This document shows positions 36,856 through 47,421 of a DNA stretch of 64,000 nt, in pieces (the stretch's first letter is position 1; every line of letters begins with the position of its first letter). Location: positions 3,936,501 to 4,000,500 of the forward strand of contig NZ_CP040818.1 of NCBI RefSeq assembly GCF_005887635.2, given 5' to 3'. The translations under genes and the position numbers were made by a program. Source of the DNA: Paroceanicella profunda (GTDB lineage Bacteria > Pseudomonadota > Alphaproteobacteria > Rhodobacterales > Rhodobacteraceae). The notes under the pieces are model-generated. The model saw only the letters and a list, made by a program, of their open reading frames with translations, made no database searches and was not told where the DNA came from.

Positions 36856-36906
36856 AGGGTCAGGGTCAGGGTCAGGGTCAGGGTCAGGGTCAGGGTCAGG
36901 GTCAGG
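36856..36906. repeat. Hexanucleotide tandem repeat (AGGGTC), about 8.5 copies
   Basis: An uninterrupted run of AGGGTC from 36856 to 36906, upstream of the Tc-toxin relict. It is a perfect microsatellite and prone to slippage. Confidence 0.97.
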
Positions 36907-36989
36907 AACAAGAGCCGCACTGCGCGGATGTCCGCAACCGCGGGCCCGCGCCGCGAAGGCCCGGCGCAAGGTCTCCTTCCCAAGCCCTG

Positions 36990-39900
36990 CGGCCAACCCG
37001 CTATACCGCCGGATCGCCGGGGCGATCTGTCCGGAGACGCTGCGCCGCGATCCCGCGCGCCTGAACGTCGAGGCTTGCGCGCAGGCCTGCACCTTCCCGC
37101 ACGCGGACGGGCTGGGGGAGCATCTCGCTGAGCGGCGCGCGAACGGGGCGACGGCCGGGGCGAACCTCAGTGCGACGGACGCCCGGGCCCTGCTCAACCG
37201 CGCCCGCCGCGAGGTGCTGCGCGGCTATCGCCTCATGCGCCACGCGCTCGCCCCCAAAGAATCCGATGAACCGGGGCCTTCGCCACGGCCGCGACAGTCT
37301 GACGCCCGGGGTCGACACCGCGCTCGGCGCCCTCGCGGACCAGGCTTGCGCCAGGCCCGGCAGCCTGCAGCCCAAACACTCGCCCGCCGCCCCTCTCGCC
37401 CATTTCTGCCGCATCGCCGCCGGCCTTCAGCGCGGGATCGCGCGCCCGGGCTTATGCCCCTTGCCGACAGCCCCTCCGCTCTCGACACACGCTGGCCCGA
37501 CCTCACCGGCCTCATGCCCGAGCGAAACCAGCCTCAAGCAGGAAACTCCGACCGTGCGGCTCGTCAACGAGGTGCGCGAGACGGGCCGTGGCCAGATCGA
37601 CGTCGCGCGCGACGTCCAGCCGATCGCCCAGCCCTTCCACGAGGATACCGGGCGCGTGCACGACGCCCTGCCGCGCATCGGCGGCACGCGTCTCAACGAC
37701 ATCCGCGCTCGCATGCGGGGCGACATCTTCCCGCTGCGCAACGGGGGGCGCCTCGCCCGGGACCTGGCGGGGCTGACAGGCCTCCCCGGTGCGCTGGACA
37801 CGGCGGCCGGCGCGGGCAGCGAGATCGCGCTGGTGACCGGAAGCTCGGCCTCCGCCGCCCCGGGCCACCCGCGCACGCTGGAGGGTCTGTGCGCCACCTC
37901 CGACCCGGTCGCGGCCGCGTCGCTCAGCCGGCTCTCCACCTTCCTCGATCTCGACTTCGATGGACTTGTCCAGGCGCTCGGGCCCTATGTCGTCGCGCAG
38001 GAAAGCGGCGCACCGGTCCGCCCGGAGGAGTTCGCGAGCGTCCTTCTGGCGAATGACGCCCCCTTGCGGATCGAGACCGTGCAGGGGCAGCAGGCGGTGC
38101 ACTGCGAGGCGGCAGACCTCGCTGCGGCCGGCCTGCGCTCGCTGCACTCCACCGCGCGGCTGCATCACGCGCCGGGGCTTGGCTTCCACCACCTCGGCGT
38201 GCTCCTCGCCATGCCCGGTGCCACTGCCGCATCCGCAACGTCGGGCGATCTCGCCCGCGCCCATGTCACGGCGACGGGCCTGCGCCCGCTTGCCGGCCAC
38301 CTGCTCTGCCCCGAGGCCCGCGCCGCGTTCTTCGGCGAGGTCAGCCCCTTCCGGTGCGCCGATTCCGCGGCCCAAGCCTCCGAAGCCTCCGCCACGGGCC
38401 TCTAGGAGGCCGAGATCTCCTTCCTTCGCGCCCTCTTCGGCCCGGCGGCGCGCGCTTCACGGCACGCTCCGCACAGACCCCGGCCACCGACCCCGGAGTT
38501 GCGCAAGGTCCTGTGCGGGGCCTTGGCCTCACCGCCATGAAGCTCGACGCGCTGGCGCAGGCCCTCGAGGACGGCTTTGCCCCGAGCACGGCCGTGGACA
38601 CGCCCGGCCTCGGCAGTCTCCACCGCCTCGTCACGCTCCTGCACCTGCTCGAGTGGCCGACCCCGCCGGGCTCGAACTCATCGCGCTGGCCAGCACGCAG
38701 GCGGGAGCGCAGGATCGCCTCTGGGCCGGCCTGACCGCCCGCAACGAGACGGCGCAGGAGACCCGGCGGCTGTGCGGCGCGCTCGACATGGTGGTCGCCC
38801 GCGCCCGGTGGCTGCGCGAGGCGGACATCGCGCCCCGCGCCCTTGTCACCATGCTGACGCGCATCGAGGCCGGTGGGAGCCAGACCGGTGGCGTCGCCAT
38901 CGACGATGCTGACAGCGCCTGGTTCGCCAGCCGGGCCGCCGCCCCGACGCGCGTCGATCCGCGCCTGTCTCGTCCCTTCACGCTCCGGGAGCGCGCGCAG
39001 GCCCCCGGCATGGTCGTCGAGTTCGCGGAGCAGGCGCGGTTCGACGCGCTCTGCCGCAGTTCGGGCGTGTTCCTCCATGATCGCGACAGGCCGGCCATTG
39101 ACCGCGCCTGCCGCGCCGCGCTGACCGGAACGCTCGGGGCCTCGCTCGACCTGCAGAGCACCGCGGACCGCCTTGCGCAGCTTGCAACCGCGCTCGAAAA
39201 GCGGCGCGACGCCGCGGAACTGCGCGCCCTCAGGGCCCTGGGCGACACGCGCCGGGGCGGCGACTGGAGTGCGGTGGCCAACGCCGCGCGGGCCGGGCTC
39301 GCGCGCTGCGACTGGGGGCCCCGGGCCAGCCCCTTCCAGAATGCCCTGCACGAACGGCGGCGCGACGCGCTGGTCGCGGCCTGCATGCGCACGCGCATCG
39401 CCTCCGCCCCGGGGCTGTCCGGCACGATCAGGGACCGCGAGACGCTCTGCACCCATCTCCTGCGCGACGTGCAGGTGACCTGTGCGGTGCCCACCAGCCG
39501 CCCGGTCGAGGCCACCGCTTCGCTGCAGTTCTGCGTCGGCCGCGCGTTCGCCGGGCCCGAACCCAGGGTCGCGTTCTTCGCCCGTGAGGCCCCGGCCCGG
39601 CAAGGGCTGACCGACCGCGAGTACCGGATGTGGGAGGCAGGAGGCGTTCGAGTGGACCGGCCGCAAACCCGTGCTCCATGGCTCCTGCCATCCCGGTGTG
39701 CTGACGAACGCCTTCGGTTACGGCTAGGCCGCGGTCCGGCCGTCGGAGGGCGCGAAGAACCGCAACGCGAATTCGTCACCTTCGGCGTCGGGTTGTCGGA
39801 CAGCGCCGACATGCGCCAGACGGCCTCCTTGCAGCTGCGCCTGACGGTCGAATGGGCAGACGGGATCCTGCTGCTCAACAACGTCCTCGCCCCCTCCCTC

Positions 39901-41640
39901 GATGAAGCGGCGCCTGCGGGGTTTCGCTGCCTCCAGCCGCGTCCGGTCTCCGAGGACAGCGCGGTCGCGGAACCGGCAAGTCTCTCGAACATCCGAAACG
40001 CCGCCCCGTCCAATTCCCCGCACGAGCATTACCTGCGCGGGAGCTGCGAAGTCATGGATGCGACCGGGACAGTCTCTCGATCTATCATGTGGACACCCGG
40101 TACGACGACAGCCCTGACAGCCCGCCGGTGATCCGCTCCGCCGTCTCCTTCCTGCCCACGGCGGACGGCGATCCCCGCATCGGATTCCCGAGGCTCTCCA
40201 CCGGGTTTGGAGACTGCATCTGCCGGATGTACGCCTGGAGCGATCTGCAACACGGAAGCGACCCGCAGCTGCCCTCGAAGTTCAACACGATCACGGCTTC
40301 CGCGCCGGTGCGGCTGGACGCCTGCCTGTCGCTCACCTTCGGCATTCCCGGCAAGGACCAGCAGACACTCAGGACGCCCAGTTCGGCGGCCGCACGCCGC
40401 CTGCCCCGATCCATGTCGCCGATCCGGACCGGCGCGGGATGAGGAAGACCGTCCACACCCGGAACGAGGAACTGAGGTTCGACATCGCGCTGCCGGAGCA
40501 TTGGAGCGCCGACCGCAACGAGGAGACCCACCTCCATCTCACGAGAGATGTCGAACGAACCCGGTTCCCGCTCCGGGTCGATGTCAGGAGCGGCGCCGGT
40601 CTCCACGCCATCGGCGGAGATCCCATTCCGCTCGATGGCTCCACCCTCACCGTCCGGCCCCGGCGCACGCAGCAGGTGTCCTTCGACATCGGCACCTTCG
40701 TCCTGAGGCCCGCCGCGGGCAAGACGGACACGGGCCGGGCCCTGAGCGGCGCGCATGGCAGGCGCAGCGTCCTCCATCTTGTGCCGCGCCCCGGCGCGAC
40801 CGGCGCAGAGACAGTCCTGTTCCTCAACGCCTCCCCGGCGCCTGCCGACCTTGCACGGACCGTGCCCCGCCCGGGCGGAGCGGAAAGTCTCCTCTCCCTC
40901 GGCAACCAGGGCCTGGAGGAGGCGCCCGGCAGCTTCGTCGCAGACTTCGCCGGCACACTCCGGGAGATCTGCCCCGCCGACACCACGCAGATGGAGGCGC
41001 GCCGCACCCCCGCCGCCCGCTTCGATTTCGACGCGGCCTATGGCGGCTACGGCCGGGAGATCGTCTGCCACATCCCGTCCGCCATCGCGGCGGGCCATGC
41101 GCAGGCTGGGCAGCAAGAGGATGCGCTGCACTGGCCGGACAAGTTCTTCGATCCCCGCGCAGACCGACCCTGGAAGGTGCGGCCGCTGATCGAGGCCGGC
41201 CCCGCTCCGGCCGGCACCCATCTGGACACCGGCGACGTCTGCGTCGACCTGACCGGATCGCGATGGCTTGGCCCTTCCACTACCAGCAGACCCCCCTGCG
41301 GCACCGGCTCGAGGGTCTCCTCTCCGCCGGGGATGCGGCCTGCGAGGAGGAGACCCGGGAAAGCCTGCAAAGAGCCAAGGCGATCTGTGTCGGGGCCAGG
41401 GGGCTGTTCCGCGGGAATTCCGCCGCCTGCTCGCCCGGATCTACGGGGACGGGACCGGCCAGGACGACGGCGCGCAGGTTCTCTCCACCCGCTTCGGCGG
41501 CGATGGCGGGAGCCTCAACGCGCCCTGCTGGCCGGAGCTCGACATCGAGACGCTCGAGACCGCCTGCATCCGCGCGATCATGGCGCGGGAGGTCCAGGCC
41601 ACGCACACGCCTCCGCACGCACGCGCCTGCCACGGCGGGG
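36990..41640 (+). pseudogene. Relict Tc-toxin A-subunit (TcA/TcdA-like) gene, multiple frameshifts, 3' truncated
   Basis: Consecutive pieces in changing frames line up in TcA order. RWPDLTGLMPERN (about 37490) then TVRLVNEVRE (37551) match the N-terminal RRPDL...LVNEVLE motif. LHSTARLHHAPGLGFHHLGVLLA (38140) and LHRLVTLLHLLEW resemble shell helices. RPVEATASLQFCVGRAF and DREYRMWEAG (39500-39640) match the neuraminidase-like region. FDFDAAYGGYGREIVCHIPSAIA and DKFFDPRADRPWKVRPL (41020-41190) match the FHIPxLIA...FDPT block. PFHYQQTPLRHRLEGLLSAGD (41270) matches the following DPMHY...LIARGD block. At least seven frame changes occur, and the C-terminal pore and TcB-binding part is missing. The next intact gene, on the opposite strand, begins at 41667. 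Confidence 0.78.
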
Positions 41641-41666
41641 CGCGTGACAGGCGCGGCGGGGCCGTC

Positions 41667-42941
41667 TCAGTCCGCGTTGCGATGGACCATGTCCATCAGG
41701 CGGGAGAGCACGTCGGGGTTGCGGCGCAGGCCGTCGTGTTCATGCGCGCTGGTCACCCAGGGGCGCAGGTTGCCCACCCGCGCGGCCGTATCCAGCGAGA
41801 GGCGGGTGTCGACGTACATGTCGGAGAAATACACCGCCGCGGCCACGGGCACCTCGTTGGCGGCAAGGCGCGCGGGGTCGTAGAGCGGCGCCTCGAAGGG
41901 CCGCGCGTGCAGCGCCTCGGCGGCGGCGCGGAACGGGCGGAGGCTGGCGATTTCCTCGAACATCCACGGATACATCATCTCGCCGGTGAGCATCAGCGGC
42001 CGGGCGCCGGGGGCGAAGGCGGGAAGCTCCGCGCGCACCCGCTCCGCCGCCCAGCCGGTGACCGCGCCGTTCTGGGCGTAGATGCACTCCTGCAGCACGG
42101 CATAGAGCGGGTTGGCGTGGTAGCTGGTGCGCTGCATCACCTCGGCGAGGAAGACCGGCGTGAGGCCGTGCGGCCCCTGCGCCTCGTCCAGCAGCCAATG
42201 CAGCGCCTCGAACCCGGGCTGCCGGCCAAGCTCCATCCCCAGCGTCTGGAACCGGCGCACGGTGAGCCGGTCGCCATCCGGCAGGCGCTGGTCCTCGGCC
42301 TCCAGCATGTCGGCGATCGCGTCCAGCCGCGCGGCGTCCCCGGGATAGCGGGCGAGGAACCCGGCCTGGCGCGCGGCCACGCGGGGGTAGGTGTGGCGGT
42401 AGACATCCTCCGCCGTCGCCTCCAGCCCGGAGAGGCCGCCGGTCACGTAGCAGGCGGCGAGGCCCTCCGGCGCCGTGGACAGGTAGGTGAGGGTGAGGAA
42501 GCCGCCGTAGCTCTGGCCCAGCGTCTCCCACCTGCGGCCGCCGTACACGCCTTTGCGCAGCGCCTCGCAGTCGCGCACGATGCTGTCGGCGCGGAACAGG
42601 GCGAGGTGGTCGGCCGCCGCGCGCCCGTCGGCGAAGCGGTCCATGTCGCGCCCCTCCAGAGGGGAGGAGCGCCCGGTGCCGCGCTGATCGATCAGCACCA
42701 CCCGGCGGCTCTGCAAGGCGCGGCCGAGCCAGGCGGGCCCGCCGCCCTCCGGGCGCGGCGCCTTGCCGCCGGGCCCGCCCTGCAGGTAGGCGAGCAGCGG
42801 CAGCTCCTCGTGCCGGCGGGCGGGGTCCACGCACTCGCGCGCGAAGAGGGTGATGGTCTCGCCCTCGGGTTTCGACCAGTCGAGCGGCACCGCGATCTCG
42901 TGTTCGCGCACATGGATGTCGGGGATGGTGTAGTCGCGCAT
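41667..42941 (-). CDS. Alpha/beta hydrolase, prolyl aminopeptidase (S33) family
   Basis: A 424-residue cytosolic peptidase-like protein. S33 signatures are LLAYLQGGPGGKAPRP (oxyanion segment), VVLIDQRGTGRSSPL, and the nucleophile elbow LGQSYGGFLTLTY with Ser144. A C-terminal His is present in SAHEHDGLR, and a helical cap lies between. The family removes N-terminal proline from peptides. The length and DQRGTGRS pattern match the larger proline iminopeptidases. ATG 42941 starts MRDYTIPDI. It is convergent with the Tc-toxin relict and has codon use like the housekeeping genes. Confidence 0.9.
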   Translation of the reverse strand: MRDYTIPDIHVREHEIAVPLDWSKPEGETITLFARECVDPARRHEELPLLAYLQGGPGGKAPRPEGGGPAWLGRALQSRRVVLIDQRGTGRSSPLEGRDMDRFADGRAAADHLALFRADSIVRDCEALRKGVYGGRRWETLGQSYGGFLTLTYLSTAPEGLAACYVTGGLSGLEATAEDVYRHTYPRVAARQAGFLARYPGDAARLDAIADMLEAEDQRLPDGDRLTVRRFQTLGMELGRQPGFEALHWLLDEAQGPHGLTPVFLAEVMQRTSYHANPLYAVLQECIYAQNGAVTGWAAERVRAELPAFAPGARPLMLTGEMMYPWMFEEIASLRPFRAAAEALHARPFEAPLYDPARLAANEVPVAAAVYFSDMYVDTRLSLDTAARVGNLRPWVTSAHEHDGLRRNPDVLSRLMDMVHRNAD

Positions 42942-43085
42942 GGGGTCTCCGCAGGGCTGGTCAGGGGGGGGGCGCGCGGACCATGCGCCGCCGGCCGGTC
43001 GGGTTCAACCCCCGGGTGCTGCCCTGCGGCACCGCCCCCGGGGCCCGGGGGCGCTGGGCCGAGCGTCCCCCCGCGCCCCTCCACC

Positions 43086-43232
43086 TCAGGCGCGCAGGGC
43101 GAAGCCGGCGGAGGCATAGGCCTCGCAGCGACCCGGCGCGGGCACCCCGTGCGGGGCCTGTCCGCCGGTCAGCACGGCCGAGATCGCGACCACGGCCAGC
43201 GCGGCGGCAAGGGATGAGGGCAAGCGGTCCAT
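43086..43232 (-). CDS. Small secreted or membrane-anchored peptide, 48 residues
   Basis: ATG 43232 is preceded by AGAAGGACC at good spacing. The product starts MDRLPSSLAAALAVVAISAV, a signal-like hydrophobic segment, followed by a short polar tail with one cysteine (PGRCEAYASAG) and a stop at 43086. It lies between the MFS transporter and the S33 hydrolase on the same strand. No family is recognised. The combination of ribosome site, signal-like N-terminus and intact stop makes a real small gene plausible. Confidence 0.5.
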   Translation of the reverse strand: MDRLPSSLAAALAVVAISAVLTGGQAPHGVPAPGRCEAYASAGFALRA

Positions 43233-43484
43233 GCGGCAGGGTCCTTCTGTTCAGCGCGTTGGCGGTGGGAGCGACGCGGCCGCGCGTCGGCCCCCGGGCC
43301 GGTCGGCCGCTCCGCGCGGCCGCCCGGCTCTCCGACTCCTTCCGATATCCGGGCCCCGGCGCCTGTCCTCGCGGAGGCTGGGGAGCGCGGCGGGGCGGAG
43401 GCGTCAGGGCGCCGGGCGGCCGGGACCAGACAGGTAGCCGATCGGCGCGGCGCGGTCTGTGATCTGCGTCATGCAGGCGCGCGG

Positions 43485-44678
43485 TCAGAAGCGCCGGGTG
43501 GCGACGAGGCAGCCCAGCCCCGCCAGCAGCACCAGCATCGAGACGATCAGCGCCGGGGCGTAGCTTCCCGCGGCCTCGGTGAGCACGCCGGTCACCGCCG
43601 GGCCCAGCACCTGCCCCACGCCGTAGCACAGGGTGAGCCGGGCCATCACCCGGCCGGCATTGTCCGGCACCCGCAGCCCCACGAGGGTGAGCGAGATGCT
43701 CACGATGGCGATGAAGGTGGCGCCGAACAGCGCCGCGGCGGGCAGCGAGGCGCCGCTCTGCGCCGGCAGCAGCAACAGCCCCACGGCGAGGATCTGGGCC
43801 ACGAAGGCACCCGCCAGCGTGGCGAAGGCCCCTACCCGCTGCGCCACCCAGGAGCCCAGCACCGCGCCCGCGCTGGCCGCGATGCCGATCATGATCCAGG
43901 CCGTCGCGCCCTGCCCCAGCCCGCCGCCCGAGCCTGCGACGATCGCCACCGCGAAGGTGGCGCAGACCGCGTAGCCCCAGGCCGCGGCGAGATAGCTCAG
44001 CCCGAAGGCCACGAACCAGGCCCGGCCCGGCGGCGGCGGCTCCTCGCCGCGGGAGGGCCGGGCGACGGCCGGGCCGCCGCGCGCCGGCCCTTCGGGCCGC
44101 GGCACCAGCACCCAGGCCGGCGGCAGCAACAGAAGGCCGATGCCCGCGAGCACCAGCCACTGCGAGTCCCAGTCCAGCCGCCCGGCCATGGCGAGCGCCG
44201 CGCTGCCGCTGAGCACCACGCCCAGCCCCAGCCCGGCGAAATGCCAGCCCAGGTCCGGCCGGCGGCCATTGCGCAGCAGCCAGCCGAGCAGGAATTCCGA
44301 GGCCAGCAGCATCGCCGCCGCCCCGCAGGCCCCGCCCAGGAAGCGCAGCACACCCCAGAGCAGCACGTCGGTGGTGAGCGCCATCGCCGCGGTGGAGAGC
44401 ACCGCGATCACCAGCCCCGCGCGGTACATCGCGTAGCGCAGCCGCGGCCCGCGCAGCAGCGCCAGCGAGAGAACCCCGGTCATGTACCCGGCATAGATCA
44501 TCGCGCCGAGGATACCGCCATCGCGGATCGACAGCCCCGCCTGCGCCTCCATCAGCGGCAGCAGCGGCGTGAAGGCGAAGCGCGCCATGCCCAGGCAGAG
44601 CATCTGCGCGCAGATCCCCCCGGCCATGACCGCAATGACCGGCGGCAGTCCCGCCCGCGGTGTCGCGGTTTCGTGCAT
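43485..44678 (-). CDS. MFS transporter, YbfB/YjiJ family
   Basis: A 397-residue permease with about twelve hydrophobic helices. The N-terminus LGMARFAFTPLLPLM and GYMTGVL are characteristic of the YbfB/YjiJ branch, and a central cytoplasmic Pro/Arg/Glu-rich loop (RPEGPARGGPAVARPSRGEEPPPP) divides the two halves. Substrates of this branch are not established. ATG 44678 starts MHETATPRAG. Nothing nearby hints at the compound moved. Confidence 0.87.
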   Translation of the reverse strand: MHETATPRAGLPPVIAVMAGGICAQMLCLGMARFAFTPLLPLMEAQAGLSIRDGGILGAMIYAGYMTGVLSLALLRGPRLRYAMYRAGLVIAVLSTAAMALTTDVLLWGVLRFLGGACGAAAMLLASEFLLGWLLRNGRRPDLGWHFAGLGLGVVLSGSAALAMAGRLDWDSQWLVLAGIGLLLLPPAWVLVPRPEGPARGGPAVARPSRGEEPPPPGRAWFVAFGLSYLAAAWGYAVCATFAVAIVAGSGGGLGQGATAWIMIGIAASAGAVLGSWVAQRVGAFATLAGAFVAQILAVGLLLLPAQSGASLPAAALFGATFIAIVSISLTLVGLRVPDNAGRVMARLTLCYGVGQVLGPAVTGVLTEAAGSYAPALIVSMLVLLAGLGCLVATRRF

Positions 44679-45208
44679 CACGCTCTCCGGTCGTGTCGCA
44701 GGGGCGCTGGCCGCACACCGGTCCCTCCGGTCCGGCGGCCGCCGCGCTCCCGCGCTCAGTCTGTGTTCCTGCCCGCTCCCGCGCGCGCGGCGCCGACCGG
44801 GCCCGGGAGCCACACCCCCAGCCCGGCCCCGGCCGCGCCGCCAACATGCGCCGTCGCGACGCGGCTTGGCAATGGCGGGCAGCAGCCGGGCCGGCGCGGC
44901 GGCACGAATGCTCCGGCCCGGCCTCCCGACGGGCTCCGTCCCTCCCCGCCCTGCGCCCCGTGACGGAACGTGGGCGTCACTGCTCCCCAGGGGTGCGGAG
45001 GCGCTGCGGCGGAAGGCGGGAGAATCCGGGGCGGGTCGCACAGATGCACGCCGGACCGGTCTCGCCAGTGCGGCAGCGCCCGCCATGCAGCCTTGCCCGC
45101 GGGCAAGGCCGGCCGGGCGGGCGGGCATGGCAGGCCCGGGAGGCAGGCGGCGGCCCGGGGAGGCCGCACGTTGCGGGCGGAGCGGGCGCAGGGCCCGCTC
45201 CCCACGGG
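44679..45208. other. Intergenic gap between the MFS gene and purC
   Basis: About 530 bp, both neighbours on the minus strand. Composition is extremely GC-rich with short inverted repeats (GGGCAAGGCCGGCC around 45105). No gene or regular array is seen. Confidence 0.35.
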
Positions 45209-46162
45209 TCAGGAGAAGTAGGGCGCGAGGTTCGCGCGGATGCGCGCCAGCACGGTCTCGCCGGTGAGGTCCGGCACGAAGGGCATGCCGGTGATGGCCT
45301 CGAACGCGTCGATATAGACCTTCGAGGTGTGCTCGATCACGTCCACGGGGATCTCGGGAACCGTGTCGCGATAGGGATCGCAGCGCGCCGTCACCCAGGC
45401 GCGGACCACGTCCTTGTCGAAGCTTTCCGGACGGTTGCCGCTCTCGAAGGCCGCCTCATAGCTCGCGGCGATCCAGTAGCGGCTGCTGTCGGGGGTGTGG
45501 ATCTCGTCAGCCAGCACGATGCGGCCCTCCGCGTCGGTACCGAACTCGTACTTGGTGTCGGCCAGGATCAGCCCGCGCTCCGCGGCCCGGGCCTGCCCGC
45601 GCGCGAAGAGCGCCAGCGCGTAGGCCGAGACCCGCTCCCACTGGTCGGCGGTGAGCAGCTTCTGCTCCAGGATCTCGGCGGCGGAGAGCGGCGCGTCATG
45701 CCCCCCGTCGAAGGCCTTGGAGGTGGGCGTGATGATCGGCTGCGGCAGGCGCTCGTTGTCGCGCATGCCCTCGGGCAGGCGGATGCCGTACATGCTGCGC
45801 TCCCCGGCGCGGTACTTCGTGAGCACCGAGGTGGAGGTGGTGCCGGCGAGATAGCCGCGCACCACGATTTCCACCGGCAGGATGTCGAGCCGCGTGCCGA
45901 CGACCACGTTCGGGTCCGGGTAGTCCAGCACGTGGTTGGGGCAGATGTCAGCGGTCTGCTCGAACCAGTGCCGCGCGGTCTGCGTCAGCACCTGGCCCTT
46001 GCAGGGAATGGCGGCGAGCACCCGGTCGAAGGCGGAGATCCGGTCGGTGGCGATGATGATGCGGCGGCCGTCCGGCAGGTCGTAATTCTCCCGCACCTTG
46101 CCGTTGTAGCGGCCCGGAAGCTCGGGAATGAAGGCATCGGGGAGAGTGCGCAGCATGCTCAT
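45209..46162 (-). CDS. purC: SAICAR synthetase (phosphoribosylaminoimidazole-succinocarboxamide synthase)
   Basis: A 317-residue PurC of the longer, yeast-like class. It joins CAIR and aspartate in purine synthesis. Conserved stretches are [90 protein letters not shown] and [13 protein letters not shown] 46162 is used; an in-frame ATG two codons later (46156) is possible. It is monocistronic, divergent from ompW. Confidence 0.96.
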   Translation of the reverse strand: MSMLRTLPDAFIPELPGRYNGKVRENYDLPDGRRIIIATDRISAFDRVLAAIPCKGQVLTQTARHWFEQTADICPNHVLDYPDPNVVVGTRLDILPVEIVVRGYLAGTTSTSVLTKYRAGERSMYGIRLPEGMRDNERLPQPIITPTSKAFDGGHDAPLSAAEILEQKLLTADQWERVSAYALALFARGQARAAERGLILADTKYEFGTDAEGRIVLADEIHTPDSSRYWIAASYEAAFESGNRPESFDKDVVRAWVTARCDPYRDTVPEIPVDVIEHTSKVYIDAFEAITGMPFVPDLTGETVLARIRANLAPYFS

Positions 46163-46325
46163 CGGGCCGGGGGTCCTTTCGCCGTTCTCGAAGTGCTCCT
46201 GCGCCGCTTAAAGCCCCCGGGGGCAGCCGGATCAAGCAAAAACCGGGGCGCGCCCTGCCCCGCGGCCCGGCCCCTGCCCCGTGCCCGGCGCGGCGCGCGC
46301 GGCCACCTCCCGGCGCGGCGCAGGC

Positions 46326-46339
46326 ATGATCTGGATCAA
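46326..46339. promoter_or_regulatory. Candidate FNR/FnrL box upstream of ompW
   Basis: ATGATCTGGATCAA matches the FNR/CRP-type palindrome TTGATnnnnATCAA at nine of ten defined positions. It lies 83 bp upstream of the ompW start codon. ompW is known to respond to oxygen through FNR in E. coli, so anaerobic control here is plausible. Confidence 0.5.
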
Positions 46340-46353
46340 GGCACCGGCCGGTC

Positions 46354-46370
46354 CCCGGGCCTACCCCGGG
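46354..46370. repeat. REP-like palindrome upstream of ompW
   Basis: CCCGGG arms around loop CCTAC. It shares the CCCCGGGCCTNCCCCGGG core with the copy at 31011. Confidence 0.65.
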
Positions 46371-46422
46371 CCCAGGTGCGCAGACCTGCGCATCCGGAAA
46401 CAGCAGAATCTGGAGAAGACGG

Positions 46423-47112
46423 ATGGTCCGGAGACCTTTCGAAGCCGCGGTTCGCGGCGCGCTGGCGCTTGGCCTGGCAGCAGTCCTCACGCCCGGAGCC
46501 GCGCGGGCCGCGGACGCCTGGTACAGCCCGAAATCCGACGGGAAATGGGAGGTGCGCCTGCGCGGCATCGCCGTGATCCCGGACGATTCGCTCAGCGTGA
46601 GCGGCGTGCCCGGCGGCGCGGCGTCGATCTCCTCGAGCTTCGTCCCGGAGGTCGACTTCACCTACTTCTTCACCCCGAATCTCGCCGCCGAGCTCATCCT
46701 CGGCACCACCCCGCATGACGTGACCGGGCGCGGGGCGATCGCGGGGGCGGACATCGGCTCGGTCTGGCTGCTGCCGCCGACGCTCACCGCGCAGTACCAT
46801 TTCACCCGCCTGGGCGAGTGGACCGGCACCCCCGCGCTCTCGAAGGTGCGGCCCTACATCGGCGCCGGCGTGAACTACACGATGTTCTACAACGAGGACG
46901 CCGGGCAGTTCCGCGACATCGAATACGATGACGCCTTCGGCTGGGCCTTCCAGGCCGGCGTGGACGTGGAGATCGCGGAGGGGCTCTTCCTGAACGCGGA
47001 CGTGAAGTACATCCTGCTGGACACCGACTGGTCGATCAACCACGGGGAGCTGCGTGGCAAGGTGGACATCAATCCGCTGATCGTGGGCGTCGGTCTCGGC
47101 TACCGGTTCTGA
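46423..47112 (+). CDS. ompW: Outer membrane protein W (OmpW/AlkL family)
   Basis: A 229-residue protein with a signal peptide ending near GAARAAD (residue 31). It forms an eight-stranded outer-membrane beta-barrel: [86 protein letters not shown], ending in the consensus LGYRF. Family members form narrow hydrophobic channels for small molecules. ATG 46423 is preceded by GGAGAAGACGG. A candidate FNR site lies upstream and a hairpin terminator downstream. Confidence 0.93.
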   Translation: MVRRPFEAAVRGALALGLAAVLTPGAARAADAWYSPKSDGKWEVRLRGIAVIPDDSLSVSGVPGGAASISSSFVPEVDFTYFFTPNLAAELILGTTPHDVTGRGAIAGADIGSVWLLPPTLTAQYHFTRLGEWTGTPALSKVRPYIGAGVNYTMFYNEDAGQFRDIEYDDAFGWAFQAGVDVEIAEGLFLNADVKYILLDTDWSINHGELRGKVDINPLIVGVGLGYRF

Positions 47113-47130
47113 CGGCGCGGCGCGCAGCAG

Positions 47131-47158
47131 GCGCCCGGAGGCACGCCGGGCGCTTCGT
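47131..47158 (+). terminator. Hairpin terminator of ompW
   Basis: GCGCCCGG and CCGGGCGC arms with a 7-nt loop, followed by TTCGTG, about 19 bp past the ompW stop. Confidence 0.6.
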
Positions 47159-47421
47159 GCCCGCCAGGACGGGACGGGCCGCGAACCATCTGGCCGGACG
47201 CGAGGGGCCGCGGGCCGCCGCGCCCGCCCGCAGCCGCCGCGCAGGCGACAGGCTTCCCCCCGAAACGGCGGCCGGCGCCGGGGCGCGGCCCTCCTTCCCC
47301 CGGGGGTGCCATCCCCTCCCGGGCGAGTTTCCCCGCCCGAACTCGTCCCGGGTAACATCTTCGCAAGTTTCCCGCTCCTACACTGCGTCCCGACACGTCG
47401 GGGAAGAGAGCGGAGTTGCCG

